NCBI GenBank assembly: GCA_019417325.1
Contig: DXVO01000024.1
Location: 62,001-126,000, forward strand
Direction of reading: 5' to 3'
DNA from: Parabacteroides sp.
GTDB lineage: Bacteria > Bacteroidota > Bacteroidia > Bacteroidales > Tannerellaceae
DNA: 64,000 nucleotides
Shown: one piece after another, positions 16,165 to 25,523 of the stretch
Layout: every line of letters starts with the position of its first letter
Position numbering within the stretch: the first letter of the stretch is position 1
Notes under the pieces: generated by a model
Told to the model about the DNA's origin: nothing
Database searches by the model: none
Seen by the model: only the letters and a program-made list of their open reading frames with translations
Translations under genes and position numbers: made by a program

Positions 16165-18243
16165 TCAACCATTCATCGAGGCCAGAAATTCCATATTATC
16201 GAATGTCTGTTCCATACGTTTCTTTACAAACTCCATTGCTTCGATTGAATTCATATCCGAGAGATATTTACGAAGTACCCACATACGATTCAAAGTGCTG
16301 TCATCCTGCAACAAATCATCACGACGTGTACTGGAAGCCATAATATCGACTGCCGGATAAATACGTTTGTTGGATAGCTTACGGTCAAGCTGCAATTCCA
16401 TATTACCAGTTCCTTTGAACTCTTCAAAGATTACATCATCCATCTTTGACCCCGTTTCCGTCAACGCTGTGGCAAGAATTGTAAGACTACCGCCATTTTC
16501 AATATTCCGGGCAGCGCCAAAGAAACGTTTCGGTTTCTGCAATGCGTTTGCATCCACACCACCGGAAAGAACCTTACCGGAAGCCGGTTGCACAGTATTA
16601 TAGGCACGTGCCAGACGAGTGATAGAGTCGAGAAGAATTACCACATCATGACCACACTCAACCATACGTTTCGCTTTATTCAATACGATTTCCGCAATCT
16701 TCACGTGACGTTCTGCCGGTTCGTCGAAAGTAGAAGCAATGACTTCAGCATCTACACTGCGAGCCATATCCGTTACTTCTTCAGGACGTTCGTCTATTAA
16801 CAGGATAATCATATATACTTCCGGATGATTTGCTGCAATTGCATTTGCAATATCTTTCAGCAACATAGTTTTACCGGTCTTTGGCTGTGCAACAATCAGA
16901 CCACGTTGTCCTTTACCTATCGGAGAGAAAAGGTCTACCACACGTACAGCGATATTATCATATACCTTAGGAGCTTTACGAGCTGTAAGCATAAACTTTT
17001 CATCCGGGAAAAGCGGTGTCAAATGGTCGAAAGGAACACGGTCGCGAACTTCTTCCGGAGTGCGTCCGTTAATCAAATCCACCTTTACCAACGGAAAATA
17101 CTTTTCACCTTCTTTCGGAGGACGGATAGCACCCTCTACCACATCACCGGTTTTTAAACCGAACAGCTTAATCTGGGATTGGGATACATAAATATCATCC
17201 GGAGAAGTCAGATAATTATAATCGGAAGAACGAAGGAAACCATAACCGTCCGGCATCATTTCAAGGACACCTACGCCTGTAAGGATACCATCAAACTCAT
17301 ACTGTTTTTCCTGCTGTTGCTGGTTGTTAGCCTGATTATTGCGGGGATTATTATGAGCATTCTGACGGTTATTCTGACGATTGGTCGGCTGCGGATTGTT
17401 GTTATTGTTCGTATTCGTATTGTTGTTCGTATTTGGTTCACTTTGCACCGCTTTCGGTTCAGGACGATTCGGAGTTGAAGACAAAGGGAACAACTGGTCG
17501 AGTACAGATTTAGTATCCGGATGGCGGAACACTACACGTTTCGGTTCGTTCGGAGTTGCCGGGGGGGTTGAAGTTGATTCCGGTAAAGCAGGTTCCGGTG
17601 TTGCTTCTGCAACCTCTGGAGCCTCCGGAAGTGCAGCTTCATTCTCTACTACAACAGGGGGAAGCAATGCTTTTTCAACCTTCTTGATTACCTTTTTTAC
17701 GATGGGTTTAGATGCCGGTTCAACAACTGCCTCAGGAGCTTTTACTTCTACCGGAACTCCTACTGCGGGGACTTCTTTCGCATCAGATAAAGGAGCGTTT
17801 GCCGAAACCGGAGTCTTTTGGTTTGCTGCCGTTACTTCCGGTTCTTTTGCCGGAGCTGCCTCTCCTACTTTATCTTTCTTTTCTATACGAGTCCGTTTCT
17901 TACGTTCGGTACGTTCTACCTTATTATCGGCAGGCGTCGCTTCTGTAGTTTCAGCTGGTTTAGCAACAGTGGTCGTTTCTTTAGCCGCTGGTTTTGCGGC
18001 TTTAGCAGTTGCAGATTTTGCCGTCTTTTTACTTTTGGCTGGTCTTTCTGCTCTTTTAGCTTCTAACTCCTTAACCTTTTCTGCATGAGTCTCTGCATAA
18101 GAGATTGCCTGTTCATCAAGAATTCGGTAGATTAGTTCATCTTTTCTCAAAGCGCTTACTTTGGTTATTCCTAACTCTCCTGCAATAGTTTGCAACTCAG
18201 GAAGGAGTTTTTCATTTAGTTCTAGAATGTTATATTTTTGCAT
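16165..18243 (-). CDS. rho: Transcription termination factor Rho with long disordered insert
   Basis: 692 aa from ATG 18243 ([14 protein letters not shown]); 12 further codons upstream are open but not family-like. Rho_N occupies residues 1-45. About 275 residues of low-complexity sequence follow, first Ala/Pro/Lys/Glu-rich, then Asn/Gln-rich ([15 protein letters not shown]). The RNA-binding cold-shock domain begins near [11 protein letters not shown], then the RecA-like ATPase with Walker A AQPKTGKT and a Walker B-type [10 protein letters not shown]. The E. coli protein is 419 aa, so the extra length is all insert. A similar disordered region in B. thetaiotaomicron Rho is reported to drive phase separation. 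Confidence 0.96.
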   Translation of the reverse strand: MQKYNILELNEKLLPELQTIAGELGITKVSALRKDELIYRILDEQAISYAETHAEKVKELEAKRAERPAKSKKTAKSATAKAAKPAAKETTTVAKPAETTEATPADNKVERTERKKRTRIEKKDKVGEAAPAKEPEVTAANQKTPVSANAPLSDAKEVPAVGVPVEVKAPEAVVEPASKPIVKKVIKKVEKALLPPVVVENEAALPEAPEVAEATPEPALPESTSTPPATPNEPKRVVFRHPDTKSVLDQLFPLSSTPNRPEPKAVQSEPNTNNNTNTNNNNNPQPTNRQNNRQNAHNNPRNNQANNQQQQEKQYEFDGILTGVGVLEMMPDGYGFLRSSDYNYLTSPDDIYVSQSQIKLFGLKTGDVVEGAIRPPKEGEKYFPLVKVDLINGRTPEEVRDRVPFDHLTPLFPDEKFMLTARKAPKVYDNIAVRVVDLFSPIGKGQRGLIVAQPKTGKTMLLKDIANAIAANHPEVYMIILLIDERPEEVTDMARSVDAEVIASTFDEPAERHVKIAEIVLNKAKRMVECGHDVVILLDSITRLARAYNTVQPASGKVLSGGVDANALQKPKRFFGAARNIENGGSLTILATALTETGSKMDDVIFEEFKGTGNMELQLDRKLSNKRIYPAVDIMASSTRRDDLLQDDSTLNRMWVLRKYLSDMNSIEAMEFVKKRMEQTFDNMEFLASMNG

Positions 18244-18412
18244 AATGTGAAGAAAAAAATAAAACAGCACATACAACATATCCCTACATGGGGCATATGC
18301 ACAATGCGTTCATTGTATCTTTATAAATTTGAATTTAATTATTAATCATGTGAAAACCGGATTGTTCTGCTAACTGAAACATTAGTAACACATCTGCGGA
18401 GTGAAATCTTTG

Positions 18413-18420
18413 CAAATGTA
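18413..18420 (-). promoter_or_regulatory. -7 element (TACATTTG) for rho
   Basis: Matches TAnnTTTG on the minus strand and predicts a leader of about 160 nt before the rho ATG, long enough for autogenous control as known for other rho genes. Confidence 0.5.
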
Positions 18421-18431
18421 ATAATATTTTA

Positions 18432-19763
18432 CTAATACAGTGTCTTTGTTGAAAAAAAATTCACGATTAATACGCATTTTGTCGCCGAACCGATGGAATA
18501 CCGGTTGTCCGGACGTTCTCCAACAATCCAGATGATATCGTTGCCACTACATAGTAACCACACTCGTTCTTTTTCAAAACGGCTAAACTTACGATCCGAA
18601 AAATAATCACTCAGTTTCTTACGCCCCTTCATTCCAAACGGAATAAACCAGTCACCATCTTTCCAGCTACGCAAGGTAAGCGGGAAAGTCAGTTTATCGT
18701 AATCAAAATAAGCGATGTTTTTATCCTTCCGGATGTGAAAGTTCTCTGATATAACAACTTTATTGAAAGATAGTTCAACCGGACCTACCCATTTCTCCTC
18801 ATTTCCTGATAAAACATAGGTCTGCTCCGGTTTGGTTTCTACAGATGAGAGCAACAGACAATCGCGGTCTTTAACCAAACGGTGCGTAGGAGAAAAGAAC
18901 AGTTTCCCCGGCTCACCCTCTAAAGATGCATAAATATCTTCCGATACGGTACGGGAAAAATTATACGCTTTCAATAGTTCATACAAAATAGCACCAGGAG
19001 AGGGATAATGCATTAAAGCAGGGATGGAAATACGATTACCTTCATCCAGTACTTCAGCTTTCGCCTGTTCCACCACGTGCATATAAACAACCTCAGTAGC
19101 TGACAAATGATCTGCCGTACGTGCTATCGCCGTACGTACGGATGGATTTATTTCTTCCAACAGGGGAAGTATACGCAAACGGATAAAATTGCGTGTATAA
19201 GCATCAGAGAGGTTTGTACTGTCTGTCACATAAGAGATATTCCCTGCATCCAGCCAGGTTGTTATTTCCTTACGGGTTACGCAAAGTAAAGGCCGAACCA
19301 CATAACCGTTTTTAGGACGGATACCACTCATTCCCCGAATACCTGTACCCCTTACCAGATTCATCAGTACGGTTTCCACACTATCGTCGCGATGGTGTGC
19401 TACGGCAATTGCCTGGGCGCCGGTTTCCGAACGTTTCTCCTCAAACCAATTATAGCGTAATTCACGTGCCGCCATTTCAATTGACAAATGATTAGTAGCA
19501 GCATATTGCTCCGTATCAAAATCAGTTTTCAGGAAAGGGACTTGCAAGGTTTTAGCATACTCTTCGGCAAAACGTTCATCCCGCATGGATTCCTCTCCAC
19601 GCAGGTGAAAATTACAATGTGCCGCAATACAGGAATAGCCCAACTTAACCAAAAGGGTAAGTAGGGCTATCGAATCTGCTCCGCCACTCAAGCCTACCAA
19701 TACGGGACAGCCTTCTTCGAGTAGCTGATATTTTTCTATGTATGCACGGACAGTGTCGCGCAT
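18432..19763 (-). CDS. tilS: tRNA(Ile)-lysidine synthase
   Basis: 443 aa. The PP-loop motif LSGGADS lies near residue 25, followed by HCNFHLRGEES and the family's AHHRDDSVETVLMNLVRGTG. The C-terminal domain (DGDWFIPFGMKGRKKLSDYF) is the TilS substrate-binding part. It attaches lysine to C34 of the tRNA-Ile that reads AUA. It is the last gene of the aspS operon, 4 bp after the zinc-ribbon gene. Confidence 0.95.
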   Translation of the reverse strand: MRDTVRAYIEKYQLLEEGCPVLVGLSGGADSIALLTLLVKLGYSCIAAHCNFHLRGEESMRDERFAEEYAKTLQVPFLKTDFDTEQYAATNHLSIEMAARELRYNWFEEKRSETGAQAIAVAHHRDDSVETVLMNLVRGTGIRGMSGIRPKNGYVVRPLLCVTRKEITTWLDAGNISYVTDSTNLSDAYTRNFIRLRILPLLEEINPSVRTAIARTADHLSATEVVYMHVVEQAKAEVLDEGNRISIPALMHYPSPGAILYELLKAYNFSRTVSEDIYASLEGEPGKLFFSPTHRLVKDRDCLLLSSVETKPEQTYVLSGNEEKWVGPVELSFNKVVISENFHIRKDKNIAYFDYDKLTFPLTLRSWKDGDWFIPFGMKGRKKLSDYFSDRKFSRFEKERVWLLCSGNDIIWIVGERPDNRYSIGSATKCVLIVNFFSTKTLY

Positions 19764-19767
19764 CGTT

Positions 19768-20532
19768 TTATTCGTCTACACCTGCCAATTCAGGGTCAAT
19801 CATGATACGTCCGCAGTATTCGCAAACGATTACTTTCTTACGCATCTTGATATCCATCTGTTTCTGGGGCGGAATCTTATTAAAGCAACCGCCGCAAGCA
19901 TCACGCTGTATATATACGACTGCCAAACCGTTGCGTGCCCCCTTACGGATACGCTTGAATGCAGTCAGCAAACGCGGTTCGATATTTGCTTCCAGCTTTT
20001 TAGCCTTTTCACGCAATTTTTCTTCGTCCTGCTTGGTTTCAGAAATAATCTGTTCCAATTCGCCCTTTTTCTGTACAAGGTCTGCTTTACGACCTTCCAG
20101 ACGTTCGTTCAATTCAGCAATTTCAGCTTTTTTGTGGCCTACTGCTTCGCCGAACTCACGGATTTTCTTTTCAGAGAATTCAATTTCAAGTCCCTGGAAT
20201 TCTATTTCCTTCGACAAGTTATCAAATTCACGGTTATTACGGACGTTATCTAATTGTGTTTTATATTTCTCAATCAGTCCGGTTGATTCCGTAATCTTAT
20301 GTTTCTGTTCTACAACAGCGTTTTCAAAGTCTTTGATCTCCGCCAAATAGTTCTGAAGACGTGTTTCCAGACCAGCGATCTCATCCTCAAGGTCCTGCAC
20401 CTCCAAAGGAAGCTCTCCGCGAAGGGTTTTGATCTTATCAATTTCAGTCATCATAGTCTGAAGTTGATACAGCGTAGAAAGCTTTTCTTCAACTGTAATT
20501 TCTTTTTCAGCTGATTGTTTCTCTGTAGCCAT
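19768..20532 (-). CDS. Coiled-coil protein with C-terminal C4 zinc ribbon (CT398-like)
   Basis: 254 aa. Residues about 10-185 are almost continuous heptad-rich coiled coil. The C-terminus has two Cys pairs, CGGC (about 213-216) and CEYC (about 236-239), that form a zinc ribbon. Homologues often sit beside nif3-like genes, as here: its ATG is 1 bp from the nif3-like stop. A role in secretion or nucleic-acid handling has been suggested for relatives; no firm function. Confidence 0.85.
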   Translation of the reverse strand: MATEKQSAEKEITVEEKLSTLYQLQTMMTEIDKIKTLRGELPLEVQDLEDEIAGLETRLQNYLAEIKDFENAVVEQKHKITESTGLIEKYKTQLDNVRNNREFDNLSKEIEFQGLEIEFSEKKIREFGEAVGHKKAEIAELNERLEGRKADLVQKKGELEQIISETKQDEEKLREKAKKLEANIEPRLLTAFKRIRKGARNGLAVVYIQRDACGGCFNKIPPQKQMDIKMRKKVIVCEYCGRIMIDPELAGVDE

Positions 20533-20533
20533 T

Positions 20534-21631
20534 CTATAAATATTTTACTGGGTTTGAATTAACATTCGAAAAATGTAGGGCAAAGGTAGGGAATTTTTTC
20601 GATATTATGTTATAAAAGATATCTTTTGTACAGACTTCGCTTTCATAATGACCGATAACCGCCAATAGAATACGGTCTTCCACATCATAAAAGTCATTAT
20701 ACTTCGCTTCGCCGGTTATAAAAATATCCGCCCCATAATTAATTGCATCCTTAATCAGGAAAGCACCGCTGCCACCACAGATAGCCACTTCCCGTATTTC
20801 CTTTCCGGTAAGCGGAGAATGTTTCACACAGCCCACCTGGAAAAGTTCCTTGATTCGTTGCAGGAAACTCAGTTCATCTTCGCTTTCCGGCAACTCTCCC
20901 ACGATACCTGAACCTGCCTGGTCCCAGGAGTTATCGAGCGCATAAAAATCGAAAGCCGGTTCTTCGTACGGATGAACAGAGAGCAGGGCACGGGTAATTG
21001 TTGCCTTTTTGAAAGCGGGCAGAATGGTTTCGATACGAACTTCATTTTCAAAATGCAGTTCGCCTATTTCCCCGCAAAACGGATGACAGTCTTCGCCGGC
21101 ACGGAAAGTTCCCTCCCCTTTCAGGTTATAACTGCACGCATCATAATCGCCTATACTTCCGGCTCCTGCATTAAACAAAGTATTACGTACCAATTCCGCA
21201 TAGGCTTCGGGTACAAATGTAACCAACTTCAACAAGGCTCCTTTCTGCGGGCTCAGGATACGGACATTCTGCAAGCCTATCAACTCTGCCAACCGGTAAT
21301 TCACCCCTCCCACCGCATTATCCAGATTGGTATGGGCGGAATAGATGACTAAATCGTATTTGCAAGCTTTCATCATGCAACGCTCGATATAAGTGGAACC
21401 GGTCAACGATTTAAAAGCTTTAAAGGCTAAGGGATGGTGAGAAATTATGAGATTGCACTCCTTTTCGATGGCTTCGTCGATGACTTCCTCAGTCACATCC
21501 AAACAAAGCATTGCCCCGGTTGCATACTGGTTTACATCACCGACCTGCACACCGGCATTGTCGAAACTTTCCTGCAAAGGCAGGGGAGCGTGTTGCTCTA
21601 TCTCTTTCAGAATATCCTTAACCCGTACCAT
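20534..21631 (-). CDS. Nif3-like dinuclear metal-centre hexameric protein (YbgI/GTP cyclohydrolase I type 2-like)
   Basis: 365 aa. It has the metal-binding motif SHHPLAFKAFKSL near residue 65, an Asp in HTNLDNA near residue 102, and VIGHYESE near the C-terminus (about 327). The middle (about 125-235) is the PII/CutA-like insert seen in the long Nif3 subfamily (FVPEAYAELVRNTLFNAGAGSIGDY region). The biochemical role is unsettled; hydrolase functions have been proposed. The spacing to aspS is 7 bp. Confidence 0.9.
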   Translation of the reverse strand: MVRVKDILKEIEQHAPLPLQESFDNAGVQVGDVNQYATGAMLCLDVTEEVIDEAIEKECNLIISHHPLAFKAFKSLTGSTYIERCMMKACKYDLVIYSAHTNLDNAVGGVNYRLAELIGLQNVRILSPQKGALLKLVTFVPEAYAELVRNTLFNAGAGSIGDYDACSYNLKGEGTFRAGEDCHPFCGEIGELHFENEVRIETILPAFKKATITRALLSVHPYEEPAFDFYALDNSWDQAGSGIVGELPESEDELSFLQRIKELFQVGCVKHSPLTGKEIREVAICGGSGAFLIKDAINYGADIFITGEAKYNDFYDVEDRILLAVIGHYESEVCTKDIFYNIISKKFPTFALHFSNVNSNPVKYL

Positions 21632-21638
21632 AATTCAA

Positions 21639-23396
21639 TTATTCTTTTACTTCGACTTTCAGGCAAAGCTCTTCAAGCTGGGAGTCGTCGATTTGTCCCG
21701 GAGCATCCAGCATGACATCGCGTCCTGAGTTGTTCTTCGGGAATGCGATACAGTCGCGGATTGAATCCAGGCCGGCAAACAAAGATACCCAACGGTCCAA
21801 ACCGTAAGCAAGGCCACCGTGAGGAGGCGCACCGTATTTGAAGGCATTCATCAGGAAGCCAAAACGTTCCTGGGCCTTTTCTTCGGTAAAGCCCAACAGT
21901 CTGAACATCTTATCCTGCAACTGGCTGTCATGGATACGGATTGAACCTCCACCCACTTCAACGCCATTGATAACCATATCGTAAGCATTTGCACGAACAG
22001 CTCCTGTGTCAGAGTCCAGCAAAGGAATATCTTCTGGTTTCGGAGAAGTAAACGGATGGTGCATTGCATAGAAACGCTGGTCTTCTTCACTCCACTCAAA
22101 TAGCGGGAAGTCTATTACCCAAAGGCATACAAATTTATTTTTGTCGCGCAATCCTAACTGGCTTGCCACTTCAAGACGCAATTCGCAAAGCTGTTTGCGG
22201 GTCTTCATAGCATCATCGCCGGAAAGGATAAGAATCAGGTCGCCCGGTTTTGCACCGAAAGCATCCTTCATCTGCTGCAAAGTTTCCTGTGTATAGAATT
22301 TATCTACGCTCGATTTTACGCTGCCGTCTGCTTCCACACGCGCATAAACCATGCCTTTTGCTCCAATCTGCGGACGTTTCACAAACTCGGTCAGTGCATC
22401 CAGTTGCTTGCGGGTATAGGTTGCCGCACCTTCTGCACAGATACCGCCTACGTAAGCAGCATTATCGAATACGGAGAAACCATGGCCTTTCATGATATCC
22501 ATCAATTCGACAAACTTCATATCGAAACGCAAGTCCGGTTTATCACTACCGTAATATTTCATAGCATCGTGCCAGGTTATACGCTGGAACGGTTCTTTTA
22601 TTTCAATTCCGCGGATTGTCTTGAACAAATGCTTTGCCATTCCTTCAAAAATAGTCAGCACATCTTCCTGTTCCACGAAGCTCATTTCACAGTCTATCTG
22701 TGTAAATTCCGGCTGACGGTCTGCACGTAGGTCTTCATCACGGAAGCATTTTACAATCTGGAAGTAACGGTCGAAACCGGATACCATCAACAGTTGCTTC
22801 AATGTCTGAGGAGACTGGGGAAGTGCGTAGAACTGTCCCGGATTCATACGTGAAGGCACCACGAAGTCGCGTGCACCTTCCGGTGTTGAATTTACGAGCA
22901 CCGGAGTTTCCACTTCCAGGAAGCCTTGTTTATCCAGATAGTTACGTACTTCGAAAGCCATTTTATGGCGAAGTTCCAGGTTCTTGCGCACAGCATTACG
23001 ACGTAAGTCCAGATAACGGTATTTCATACGAAGGTCATCGCCCCCGTCTGTTTCATCTTCAATAGTGAAAGGAGGTGTTACGGCCGAATTCAGGACATTC
23101 AGTTCCGATGCGATAACTTCAATCTCCCCGGTCGGAAGATTTGCATTCTTATTGGAACGTTCGCGGACTGTTCCTGTTACCTGAATTACATATTCGCGTC
23201 CCAGTTTGTTTGCTTTTTCACAAAGCGCAGCATCTACCTCCTGGTTAAATACCAACTGGGTTATACCATAACGGTCGCGGATATCCACAAAAGTCATACC
23301 ACCCATCTTACGGGTTTTCTGTACCCATCCGGCAAGCGTAATTACCAAGCCTTCGTCGGCAAGGCGCAAGTCGCCACAAGTTCTCGTTCTATACAT
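21639..23396 (-). CDS. aspS: Aspartate--tRNA ligase
   Basis: 585 aa, normal bacterial length. An N-terminal OB-fold anticodon domain ([12 protein letters not shown] through FNQEVDAAL) is followed by the class II core with [18 protein letters not shown] (motif 2) and [16 protein letters not shown] (motif 3), plus the bacterial GAD insert. It charges tRNA-Asp. First gene of the operon aspS > nif3-like > zinc ribbon > tilS. Confidence 0.96.
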   Translation of the reverse strand: MYRTRTCGDLRLADEGLVITLAGWVQKTRKMGGMTFVDIRDRYGITQLVFNQEVDAALCEKANKLGREYVIQVTGTVRERSNKNANLPTGEIEVIASELNVLNSAVTPPFTIEDETDGGDDLRMKYRYLDLRRNAVRKNLELRHKMAFEVRNYLDKQGFLEVETPVLVNSTPEGARDFVVPSRMNPGQFYALPQSPQTLKQLLMVSGFDRYFQIVKCFRDEDLRADRQPEFTQIDCEMSFVEQEDVLTIFEGMAKHLFKTIRGIEIKEPFQRITWHDAMKYYGSDKPDLRFDMKFVELMDIMKGHGFSVFDNAAYVGGICAEGAATYTRKQLDALTEFVKRPQIGAKGMVYARVEADGSVKSSVDKFYTQETLQQMKDAFGAKPGDLILILSGDDAMKTRKQLCELRLEVASQLGLRDKNKFVCLWVIDFPLFEWSEEDQRFYAMHHPFTSPKPEDIPLLDSDTGAVRANAYDMVINGVEVGGGSIRIHDSQLQDKMFRLLGFTEEKAQERFGFLMNAFKYGAPPHGGLAYGLDRWVSLFAGLDSIRDCIAFPKNNSGRDVMLDAPGQIDDSQLEELCLKVEVKE

Positions 23397-23437
23397 GTTT
23401 TATATGGATTAAACTATTATTTCAAAAACTATGGCTG

Positions 23438-23445
23438 CAAAGATA
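23438..23445 (-). promoter_or_regulatory. -7 element (TATCTTTG) for aspS
   Basis: A perfect consensus match on the minus strand, about 42 bp upstream of the aspS ATG. Confidence 0.6.
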
Positions 23446-23686
23446 ATAATAATAAAAATGATGTTATTGCTAAATATGGGGAAAACAGAAAGTAAAAATA
23501 GGGCAACAGGCTTTGCCCGGAAGAGAATACATTATGATAGTTTTTCATACCAGTAAGTGACATTATTTCAAAATTAAGGGTTTAACGCTAACAAGTACTA
23601 TTTCCAAAAATTGTATTTTAGCTGTATTTGGGCTGTTTTTACAGACAAATACGGTCTTTTTCCATTCACTATGGAGGTATTTACAA

Positions 23687-23723
23687 TTACTTCCGGAGTA
23701 ATTTATATTAGTACCGGTACTAA
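23687..23723. promoter_or_regulatory. Two adjacent palindromes with CCGG cores
   Basis: TTACTTCCGGAGTAA (23687-23701, imperfect) and TTAGTACCGGTACTAA (23708-23723, a perfect 16-bp palindrome). Their centres are about 21 bp apart, an arrangement typical of tandem operators. No regulator is visible nearby. Confidence 0.35.
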
Positions 23724-23730
23724 TTTACAG

Positions 23731-23814
23731 TTATATTTGACCTCAAAACATACATATTTTGCATTCAAAACATATATGTTTCGATTTTAAAGCATATATG
23801 TTTTGATTTTTAGA
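23731..23814. repeat. 22-bp tandem unit, TATGTTTyGA..TyAAArCATA type
   Basis: About four degenerate units in a row. Each reads as an inverted repeat (for example TATGTTTCGATTTTAAAGCATA is close to its own reverse complement). The same unit recurs at 35893-35966 between thrS and the TPR gene. Confidence 0.55.
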
Positions 23815-24064
23815 TGTTCTTGGGCAGGTTTAACATCCTGGATGGTCATAAAAAGCGATCGGTTTGAAAATGACAGATTGGTCACAATATGATAAAACCG
23901 ATAACTTAAAAAGAAAACAAACTGGGCTAATATTGATTCCGACAGACATTTTATAAGTAGTTCTTTATTTCCGCCTACAAAATGACAAAGCTAAACTCTG
24001 CGAGAGCCGAATATTTATGACAAGGCATGTATCTCCATACGTACAGAAAAGGCAGGACAGGGGT

Positions 24065-24123
24065 ATTTTGTCAAAATGATTATTTTACACTATAATAATA
24101 AAAGATAATCATTTTGACAAAAT
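24065..24123. terminator. Long perfect hairpin downstream of the Big_2 lipoprotein gene
   Basis: A 19-bp perfect inverted repeat (arms 24065-24083 and 24105-24123) with a 21-nt AT-rich loop. Each arm contains the palindrome TTTTGTCAAAA. The position 43 bp after the stop codon suggests transcript ending or stabilisation, but there is no clean T-tract. It could also be a protein-binding site. Confidence 0.5.
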
Positions 24124-24165
24124 CAAACTTCACAAAGGAAATACTTTTATACTGAAATCTTTTAT

Positions 24166-25488
24166 TTATCTAATGAATAAACTTTTTGCTTCAGACTTTA
24201 CGTTCTTTGCCAATTCCGTTTTTATGCCGTTAACCCACAAAACAGCAGTTGGGCTTTCATCTTCAAAGTTACAAGTCCCACAAGCATACTCTATGCTATC
24301 TACTATCAAAAAAGAATTAATGCTTGAATGACCTTCTTTATCTCCATCCGACATTATTTTATATACTTGTCCATTTTTCCAAACAACAGATAAAAGAATA
24401 TCATATTCATTTCCGATATATCCTGCCGCATAGATATTTCCTTGATATTCTATAATTGAACCTACTCCTGCATGAGTACTGCCATCCGTTAAAAATAACT
24501 CCTCACCATTTTTACATTGATAAGCAGTGGTAAATGATTCACCGGATTTCCATATATATCCTCCAAGATAAATATCTGAGGGATTTTGGGCATCAACATA
24601 TAAAGCTTTAACATCTGCCAAAAAGCCATCCTCTCCTATTTTTTCCGAAGTACCATTTTTCCAGATAATACGAGAACTTAAATCTTTTGATATTTTTTCA
24701 TAACCACCAACATAGACATCATTGCCAACAACACTTAAGGAACTTGCTTCTCCTGGGGTTTCCAATAAAGGCATTCGTATTCCATCTTTCCATATGGCAG
24801 GAAATTCATAATATTCACCATCTACCCATTCTCCATAGCAACCTACTGCATAAAAAATATTATTAACCTTAGTTATGCTATTAATAGAACCTGACGTACT
24901 TTCGTTACAGAGAGAAGCATCTACCTTTTCGTTTTTCCAGATAATAGGACATAGACCTTTATTATTATCCATATCTATATAGCCTCCTGCATAAATATCT
25001 CCTTCTATTTCAAAAACAGAATTAGCCACTGAATTTTTTGTGCCATCCGTTAAAGAAATAGCTACTCCATCTTTCCATACAGTTGCAACTGAATAGTTAT
25101 TCTCATTTGTTACATATCCTGCAATATAAGTATGCGGAAGCACTGTGATATGGCAAGATGCAGAAAAAGAACCTACAGTCGCTATAATATCTGATTTTCC
25201 AAATGACAAGGCTGTAATAACACCATTTTCAACCTGTACTACTTTTTCGTTACTACTTTTCCATATTATCTCTGAAATAACAATATCAGAAGGTGTAATC
25301 AATACTTTAAGACTATCACTATCGCCTGTATACATTGTAACTTCATTAGGATTAATTGAAATAGAATTAATTACCATATCATCCTCTTTTTTACAAGAAG
25401 ATAATAATACAACAACCATTACGAAAAAGAAAAGGGGTTTAGTAATACTTTTCAGGCTTATCTGCCACAACTCATTTTTAGTCTTCAT
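24166..25488 (-). CDS. Lipoprotein with Big_2 Ig-like domain and repeat beta-propeller
   Basis: 440 aa. The lipobox LLSSC makes Cys32 the lipidated residue. Residues about 38-118 form a Big_2 domain (ISINPNEVTMYTGDSD; WKSSNEKVVQVENGVITALSFGKSDI). The remaining 320 residues are about seven imperfect repeats of roughly 45-50 aa with the recurring words WKDG or WKNG and IYAGGY, VYVGGY, IYLGGY or IYAAGY, so probably a surface-exposed propeller. The gene is more AT-rich than its neighbours and stands alone. The segment upstream looks like an invertible promoter, which would make expression phase-variable. Ligand unknown. Confidence 0.82.
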   Translation of the reverse strand: MKTKNELWQISLKSITKPLFFFVMVVVLLSSCKKEDDMVINSISINPNEVTMYTGDSDSLKVLITPSDIVISEIIWKSSNEKVVQVENGVITALSFGKSDIIATVGSFSASCHITVLPHTYIAGYVTNENNYSVATVWKDGVAISLTDGTKNSVANSVFEIEGDIYAGGYIDMDNNKGLCPIIWKNEKVDASLCNESTSGSINSITKVNNIFYAVGCYGEWVDGEYYEFPAIWKDGIRMPLLETPGEASSLSVVGNDVYVGGYEKISKDLSSRIIWKNGTSEKIGEDGFLADVKALYVDAQNPSDIYLGGYIWKSGESFTTAYQCKNGEELFLTDGSTHAGVGSIIEYQGNIYAAGYIGNEYDILLSVVWKNGQVYKIMSDGDKEGHSSINSFLIVDSIEYACGTCNFEDESPTAVLWVNGIKTELAKNVKSEAKSLFIR

Positions 25489-25523
25489 AAAAACGTTCTA
25501 AATAATTTATACCTTGATTTTTA

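Larger units (their letters stand above)
23446..24064. other. Large AT-rich intergenic region upstream of aspS
   Basis: No convincing gene; the longest plus-strand frame from an ATG (near 23869) is under 30 codons. The region holds two adjacent palindromes (23687-23723) and a run of 22-bp repeat units (23731-23814), described separately. Confidence 0.6.

Noticed and set aside
17381..18088. A 235-codon plus-strand Ser/Gly/Thr-rich ORF opposite rho
   Set aside because: It mirrors the low-complexity codons of the Rho insert; no start signal or family match.
23869..23976. A short ORF starting at an ATG near 23869
   Set aside because: Under 30 codons, in AT-rich sequence, no promoter or start context.
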